Shown here: positions 1-6,375 of the stretch, piece after piece | Position numbering within the stretch: position 1 is the first letter of the stretch | Layout of the letters: the number at the start of each line of letters is the position of its first letter | Source of the DNA: Clostridiaceae bacterium | Lineage (GTDB): Bacteria > Bacillota > Clostridia > UMGS1883 > JAAYMJ01 | Direction of reading: 5' to 3' | Assembly: GCA_012521455.1 (NCBI GenBank) | Contig: JAAYMJ010000367.1 | Coordinates: forward strand, 1-6,375 | Length of the DNA: 6,375 nucleotides | The notes under the pieces: generated by a model | What the model was told of the DNA's origin: nothing | What the model saw: only the letters and a program-made list of their open reading frames with translations | Database searches by the model: none | Made by a program: the position numbers and the translations under genes

Positions 1-97
1 GAACGAACTATTTACCCCTAAAATTTTCCAAAAAACAGGCGAAAATCCGGGTATTTCAGAATAATGCTTCCAAATTGCTACCACGGACAAAAATTAA

Positions 98-133
98 GCC
101 TCTGAAACCCTTTATTTTACTGGGTTCAGAGGC
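98..133 (-). terminator. Intrinsic terminator after guaA
   Basis: The arms gcctctgaaaccc (98-110) and gggttcagaggc (122-133) pair over 12 bp with one bulged base and an 11-nt loop. On the minus strand the hairpin begins 10 bp after the guaA stop codon and is followed by TTAATTTTTG, a U-rich tail. The plus-strand side is followed by only ATTTTG, so it could act weakly in the other direction too. It most likely ends the guaA transcript. Confidence 0.8.
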
Positions 134-143
134 ATTTTGACGT

Positions 144-1676
144 CTATTCCCACTCAATTGTTGCCGGGGGTTTGGTGGTGATGTCATAAACTAAGCGGTT
201 TATGTGTTTTACTTCGTTTACGATACGGTTTGACACTCTTTCTAACACGTCATAGGGGATTTTTGCCCAGTCAGCGGTCATAAAGTCGGTGGTTGTTACG
301 GCGCGTAAGGCGATTGTGTAGTCATAGGTCCGCTCATCCCCCATTACGCCAACGCTTTTCATGTCGGTAATTACCGCAAAGTATTGGTTGATTTCACGGT
401 CAAGGCCTGCTTTTACGATTTCTTCCCTAAAGATGGCGTCCGCTTCCCTTAGGATATCCAGGCGCTCTTTTGTTACTTCCCCAATGCATCTTACCGCAAG
501 GCCAGGGCCCGGGAAGGGCTGGCGCCATACGAGTTCTTTTGGCATATTTAGCTCTTCGCCTAGCTTTCTCACTTCGTCTTTAAATAAGCTGCGCAAGGGT
601 TCGATGATTTCTTTAAACTCAATATTTTTCGGCAAGCCCCCCACATTGTGGTGGCTTTTTATTACCGCCGCGTCCCCTACCCCGCTTTCAATTACGTCAG
701 GGTAAATGGTGCCTTGGACTAAAAAGTCGACTTTTCCGATTTTTTTGGCTTCTTCTTCAAATACGCGGATAAATTCTTCCCCGATTATTTTTCTCTTCTT
801 TTCAGGGTCTGTAACACCCTTTAGCTTTTCCAAAAACCTGTCCTGGGCGTTTATCCTGATTAGGTTTATGTTAAATTGTTTTTTGAATACTTCTTCCACC
901 TGGTCCCCTTCGTTTTTCCTTAAAAGCCCGTGGTCAACGAAGATACAGGTTAAGTTGTCGCCCACCGCTTCGTGGATTAAAACCGCGGCAACTGAGCTGT
1001 CAACGCCGCCTGATAGGGCACAAAGCACCTTTTTATCCCCGATTTTCTTTTTTGCCTCTTCAATGTAGGCTTTTGCGTATTTGCTCATTTCCCAGTCGCA
1101 GGCGCAGCTGCAAACATTTACTAAAAAGTTGTTTAGCATTTCTTTCCCGAAAAGGGTGTGGTTAACTTCGGGGTGGAACTGAACGCCGTAAATCTTTTTA
1201 TCCTTATTCTCATACGCGGCAACCGGGCACTGCTGGGTGAAGGCTGTAACTTCAAAGCCTTCAGGCAGCTTTACCACTTTGTCGGTATGGCTCATCCAGC
1301 AGATATTTTCTTTGCTAATCCCTTCAAAAATCGGGCTGTCCTTTAATGTAATGCTGGTTTTGCCGTATTCCCTTTCCAGCGCGCTTTCAACTTTGCCGCC
1401 TAAAAGGTGTGCGATAAGCTGCGCCCCGTAGCAAATTCCAAGGATGGGGATATTTAAGTTAAAAATTTCTTTGTCGCACATGGGCGCTTTTTCGCTATAC
1501 ACGCTGTTTGGGCCGCCTGTAAAGATAATGCCCTTTGGGTTTAGTTTTTTGATTTCATCAACTGAAGTATAATAGGGTTTTACTTCGCAGTAAACCTTAA
1601 GTTCCCTAACCCTTCTTGCGATAAGCTGGTTGTACTGGCCGCCAAAATCAAGTACCAAAATTAGCTCGTTTTTCAT
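144..1676 (-). CDS. guaA: GMP synthase (glutamine-hydrolysing)
   Basis: This cytoplasmic enzyme converts XMP, ATP and glutamine to GMP (EC 6.3.5.2), the last step of de novo guanine nucleotide synthesis. The 510-aa product matches the usual single-chain bacterial GuaA length. Residues about 1-195 are the class I glutamine amidotransferase domain: [11 protein letters not shown] near the N-terminus, nucleophile Cys82 in GICYG, and His168 with Glu170 in QFHPE, giving a complete triad. Next is the ATP-pyrophosphatase domain, with its P-loop SGGVDSS at 222-228. The C-terminal dimerisation and XMP-binding part contains [12 protein letters not shown] (385-396) and ends in the typical KPPATIEWE. The frame stays open to an ATG at 1724. 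The start at 1676 is preferred because it gives the family N-terminus [16 protein letters not shown], has AAAGGG 7 nt upstream, and lies downstream of the promoter, whereas 1724 lies upstream of the predicted transcription start. The gene looks intact and transcribed alone. Confidence 0.97.
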   Translation of the reverse strand: MKNELILVLDFGGQYNQLIARRVRELKVYCEVKPYYTSVDEIKKLNPKGIIFTGGPNSVYSEKAPMCDKEIFNLNIPILGICYGAQLIAHLLGGKVESALEREYGKTSITLKDSPIFEGISKENICWMSHTDKVVKLPEGFEVTAFTQQCPVAAYENKDKKIYGVQFHPEVNHTLFGKEMLNNFLVNVCSCACDWEMSKYAKAYIEEAKKKIGDKKVLCALSGGVDSSVAAVLIHEAVGDNLTCIFVDHGLLRKNEGDQVEEVFKKQFNINLIRINAQDRFLEKLKGVTDPEKKRKIIGEEFIRVFEEEAKKIGKVDFLVQGTIYPDVIESGVGDAAVIKSHHNVGGLPKNIEFKEIIEPLRSLFKDEVRKLGEELNMPKELVWRQPFPGPGLAVRCIGEVTKERLDILREADAIFREEIVKAGLDREINQYFAVITDMKSVGVMGDERTYDYTIALRAVTTTDFMTADWAKIPYDVLERVSNRIVNEVKHINRLVYDITTKPPATIEWE

Positions 1677-1683
1677 TAAAATA

Positions 1684-1689
1684 CCCTTT
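1684..1689 (-). promoter_or_regulatory. Ribosome binding site of guaA
   Basis: The minus strand reads AAAGGG 7 nt before the ATG at 1676. It is weaker than the AGGAGGT sites of the other two genes, but it favours this start over the in-frame ATG at 1724. Confidence 0.6.
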
Positions 1690-1712
1690 CTTATCCTCAA
1701 TTTAATGAAGAT

Positions 1713-1741
1713 ATTATACCACATGCTCTATTATTTGTGAA
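1713..1741 (-). promoter_or_regulatory. Sigma-A-type promoter of guaA
   Basis: On the minus strand the -35 is TTCACA (1736-1741, 5 of 6 consensus bases), the spacer is 17 bp, and the -10 is a perfect TATAAT (1713-1718) preceded by TGG, an extended -10. Transcription should start near 1706, giving a leader of about 30 nt. That is too short for a purine riboswitch aptamer of the kind that often controls purine genes in Firmicutes. No other operator is evident. Confidence 0.85.
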
Positions 1742-1810
1742 CAGTTTTTAATAATACTTATAAGACAAAAATTGCTTTGGTTTGGCAAAATTTTTTGATT
1801 GATTTAACAA

Positions 1811-1836
1811 AAAAAGGCGGCTGGCGCCGCCTTTTT
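1811..1836 (-). terminator. Intrinsic terminator after PFOR
   Basis: A perfect 11-bp stem, AAAAAGGCGGC with its complement, closes a 4-nt loop. The U-tract on the minus strand is seven T (1815-1809). The hairpin starts one base after the PFOR stop codon (TAA at 1838-1840). It should separate the PFOR transcript from guaA, which has its own promoter downstream. Confidence 0.92.
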
Positions 1837-1837
1837 A

Positions 1838-5463
<3,626 letters not shown>

Positions 5464-5465
5464 TT

Positions 5466-5471
5466 ATTATA
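5466..5471 (-). promoter_or_regulatory. Proximal -10 element of PFOR (P2)
   Basis: A perfect TATAAT lies on the minus strand. The hexamer at the normal 17-bp distance is GATTTA, a poor -35, so this promoter may be weak or need an activator. A start near 5459 would give a leader of about 88 nt. In such AT-rich DNA a chance TATAAT is possible. Confidence 0.5.
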
Positions 5472-5514
5472 CCTATTTAAAAAAGTTATAAATCAGGCAT
5501 TTATTTTTTAAAGT

Positions 5515-5532
5515 TTGTTATTATTTTAACAA
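5515..5532. promoter_or_regulatory. Rex-like operator upstream of PFOR
   Basis: The plus strand reads TTGTTATTATTTTAACAA. Against the clostridial Rex consensus TTGTTAA-N4-TTAACAA it matches 13 of 14 defined positions; the only mismatch is T for A at 5521. Rex is a repressor that leaves DNA when NADH is high, and it commonly controls fermentation genes in anaerobic Firmicutes. The site lies about +23 to +40 relative to P1 and upstream of P2, so it could block P1. Overlapping it is a longer inverted repeat, GTTATTATT/AATAATAAC (5517-5539), which partly reflects the AT-rich composition. Confidence 0.65.
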
Positions 5533-5561
5533 TAATAACTTCCTTTTTATGCACCCTTATA

Positions 5562-5590
5562 AATGTAACATTCTTTAACTTGATTGTCAA
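5562..5590 (-). promoter_or_regulatory. Distal promoter of PFOR (P1)
   Basis: On the minus strand the -35 is a perfect TTGACA (5585-5590), the spacer is 17 bp, and the -10 is TACATT (5562-5567, 4 of 6) preceded by TGT, an extended -10. Predicted initiation near 5555 gives a leader of about 184 nt that contains the Rex-like site, the 5440-5463 dyad and the 5401-5432 stem-loop. It has a better -35 than P2 and may be the main promoter. Confidence 0.6.
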
Positions 5591-5704
5591 TTAATTATTT
5601 CCTAAATTATTGATAAATTTAGCCCAAAAACCAAAAAATTTTCTGTCCAAATTAAAAGTGTGCCTAATCTTTAAAATATCATTCATTTTTTGAGCATGGT
5701 ATTT

Positions 5705-5732
5705 AAAAAAGACTGCGTACGCAGTCTTTTTT
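5705..5732. terminator. Intrinsic terminator after dfx, symmetric
   Basis: A 28-bp perfect palindrome: six A, gactgc, loop gtac, gcagtc, six T. It lies 36 bp after the dfx stop codon and has a six-T tract on either strand, so it could terminate in both directions. Its expected job is to end the dfx transcript and insulate the PFOR promoters. Between it and P1 (5591-5704) I see only AT-rich sequence with no recognisable site. Confidence 0.88.
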
Positions 5733-5768
5733 ACTTAATTTTATGCGGTATTTGGGGCGTTTTTAAAA

Positions 5769-6152
5769 TTAAAAATCATATGACCAAAGCCCGTGCAAGT
5801 TGCAGTATTCATAAGCTGTGCCGCTTTCGCCCTCTGGAACGTCAAAGTACGCAACAGGCTCGTCCCCGGGCTTTAGGTATTTTAAGTATACATTTTCCTT
5901 GATTTTTACCGCAATCCACATAATGTAGTGTTCTTCAGTCATGGGGTGTATTACGCTTCCCACAGTAACCTTGAGTTTACCTCCCACATTTTCAACAACA
6001 GGCACATGTTTTTCAACCGCCCCGTCGGTGGTGTTGGGGGTGATTGCTTCAAGCGGGCTTCCGCAGCAGGTCATAGCGCCGCCGCCTTTATTTACCATAA
6101 TAAGCATATTCCCGCAGTGTTTACATCTGTATACCAATAGCTTGTCCATCAT
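5769..6152 (-). CDS. dfx: Desulfoferrodoxin (2Fe superoxide reductase)
   Basis: Superoxide reductase (EC 1.15.1.2) reduces superoxide to hydrogen peroxide in the cytoplasm, with electrons usually from rubredoxin, and releases no oxygen. The 127-aa length is typical of the two-domain type. The N-terminal desulforedoxin domain has all four ligands of the Fe(SCys)4 centre: Cys10, Cys13, Cys29 and Cys30. The catalytic domain keeps the Fe(His)4Cys ligands His49, His69, His75, Cys117 and His120, plus Glu47 and Lys48 in the EKHVP motif, which are important in the reaction. The end YCNLHGLW is a family signature. There is no signal peptide. ATG 6152 gives the family's usual numbering; the adjacent ATG at 6149 has a slightly better 8-nt spacing from the same ribosome site, so the protein may start one residue later. 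The gene has its own promoter and terminator. No rubredoxin gene is in the window. Confidence 0.96.
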   Translation of the reverse strand: MMDKLLVYRCKHCGNMLIMVNKGGGAMTCCGSPLEAITPNTTDGAVEKHVPVVENVGGKLKVTVGSVIHPMTEEHYIMWIAVKIKENVYLKYLKPGDEPVAYFDVPEGESGTAYEYCNLHGLWSYDF

Positions 6153-6156
6153 TCAT

Positions 6157-6163
6157 ACCTCCT
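6157..6163 (-). promoter_or_regulatory. Shine-Dalgarno of dfx
   Basis: The minus strand reads AGGAGGT. GGAGG ends 5 nt before the ATG at 6152 and 8 nt before the ATG at 6149, so it serves either start and does not decide between them. Confidence 0.9.
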
Positions 6164-6196
6164 TTTAGATTAAATGGAATTTTCATCCTTAAGTAA

Positions 6197-6225
6197 ATAC
6201 TACTACATATAATCATATCTGTCAA
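6197..6225 (-). promoter_or_regulatory. Sigma-A-type promoter of dfx
   Basis: The minus strand carries a perfect -35 TTGACA (6220-6225), a 17-bp spacer and a -10 of TAGTAT (6197-6202, 4 of 6). Initiation near 6190 leaves a leader of about 38 nt. The weaker -10 fits a promoter that is regulated rather than maximal. Confidence 0.75.
6205..6220. promoter_or_regulatory. Imperfect dyad inside the dfx promoter, possible operator
   Basis: ACATAT (6205-6210) and ATATCT (6215-6220) pair at 5 of 6 positions around AATC, inside the -35/-10 spacer. The left part, ATATAATCAT, resembles one arm of the PerR box TTATAAT-N-ATTATAA (6 of 7), but the other arm matches only 2 of 7. Peroxide-responsive control of superoxide reductase genes is known in clostridia, so the position makes sense; the sequence match is weak. 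Confidence 0.22.
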
Positions 6226-6260
6226 CTTTGCTTTTTGTTTATTATGTTTGATTATTTTGC

Positions 6261-6374
6261 TCATATAAGCTTTTTTGCGGCAAATTTCAATAAAGCATAG
6301 GCAACCGAAAGCAAAAATGATGTAAAATAAATAAATGAAAGTACGGTTAAAAACTCACTTTGTATGTCCCTTGC
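6261..6374 (-). CDS. Possible C-terminal end of a membrane protein (partial, window edge)
   Basis: A minus-strand frame is open from the right edge to TGA at 6261-6263, giving 37 residues. It starts ARDIQSEF, continues with about 22 mostly hydrophobic residues (FLTVLSFIYFTSFLLSVAYALL) and ends with the basic tail KFAAKKLI. That is the shape of a last transmembrane helix with a cytoplasmic positive end. Against it: an open run of this length in AT-rich DNA is not rare, T-rich codons read as hydrophobic residues by chance, no terminator follows the stop, and no family can be assigned. If real, the gene stops 36 bp before the dfx -35 element. Confidence 0.3.
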   Translation of the reverse strand, partial: ARDIQSEFLTVLSFIYFTSFLLSVAYALLKFAAKKLI

Positions 6375-6375
6375 A

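Noticed and set aside
2..64. Plus-strand open frame from the left edge, ending TAA, 20 codons (NELFTPKIFQ...)
   Set aside because: Too short to judge. Another plus frame is also open to 138 and runs through the terminator hairpin, which shows how easily open runs arise here.
1677..1724. 16-codon N-terminal extension of GuaA from ATG 1724
   Set aside because: The codon lies upstream of the predicted transcription start and overlaps the promoter; the family N-terminus begins at 1676.
1731..1748. TTGTGAA near the guaA promoter, like a Bacillus-type Rex half-site
   Set aside because: The partner arm matches only 3 of 7 bases, and the motif is explained by the -35 TTCACA read on the other strand.
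5591..5686. Minus-strand 31-codon ORF (MNDILKIRHTFN...) between the dfx terminator and P1
   Set aside because: It has no Shine-Dalgarno (only A-rich sequence upstream), no promoter between it and the terminator, and a composition expected of translated AT-rich DNA.
6335..6375. Plus-strand ATG running off the right edge (MKVRLKTHFVCPL), a possible divergent gene
   Set aside because: No ribosome site and no credible promoter upstream; only 13 codons are visible.

Overview
The window carries three complete genes, all on the minus strand, in the transcriptional order dfx (right), nifJ/PFOR (middle), guaA (left). A possible fragment of a fourth gene lies at the right edge. The set points to a strictly anaerobic Gram-positive bacterium of the Clostridia type. 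The evidence is a homodimeric pyruvate:ferredoxin oxidoreductase, a superoxide reductase in place of superoxide dismutase, strong AGGAGG ribosome sites before nifJ and dfx, AT-rich intergenic DNA with sigma-A-like promoters, U-tract hairpin terminators, and a site close to the clostridial Rex operator. The species cannot be named from this sequence.

Layout: 1-97 has no gene I can support. 98-133 is the guaA terminator. 144-1676 is guaA (GMP synthase), with a near-consensus promoter at 1713-1741. 1811-1836 is the terminator of PFOR, directly after its stop codon. 1838-5371 is PFOR (1177 aa). 5372-5768 is a 397-bp control region. It holds, in the direction of transcription, the dfx terminator (5705-5732), promoter P1 (5562-5590), a 13/14 match to the Rex operator (5515-5532), a second -10 element (5466-5471), a perfect dyad at the expected second start site (5440-5463), a leader inverted repeat (5401-5432) and the PFOR Shine-Dalgarno. 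5769-6152 is dfx (desulfoferrodoxin, 2Fe superoxide reductase), with its promoter at 6197-6225. 6261-6374 is an open frame entering from the right edge that reads like a membrane-protein C-terminus; this call is weak.

Each complete gene appears to have its own promoter and hairpin terminator, so this looks like three single-gene units rather than an operon. PFOR is the oxygen-sensitive centre of fermentative pyruvate metabolism. Dfx removes superoxide without making oxygen. GuaA makes GMP and is housekeeping. I do not see a new multi-gene system. The most informative part is the layered control region in front of PFOR.
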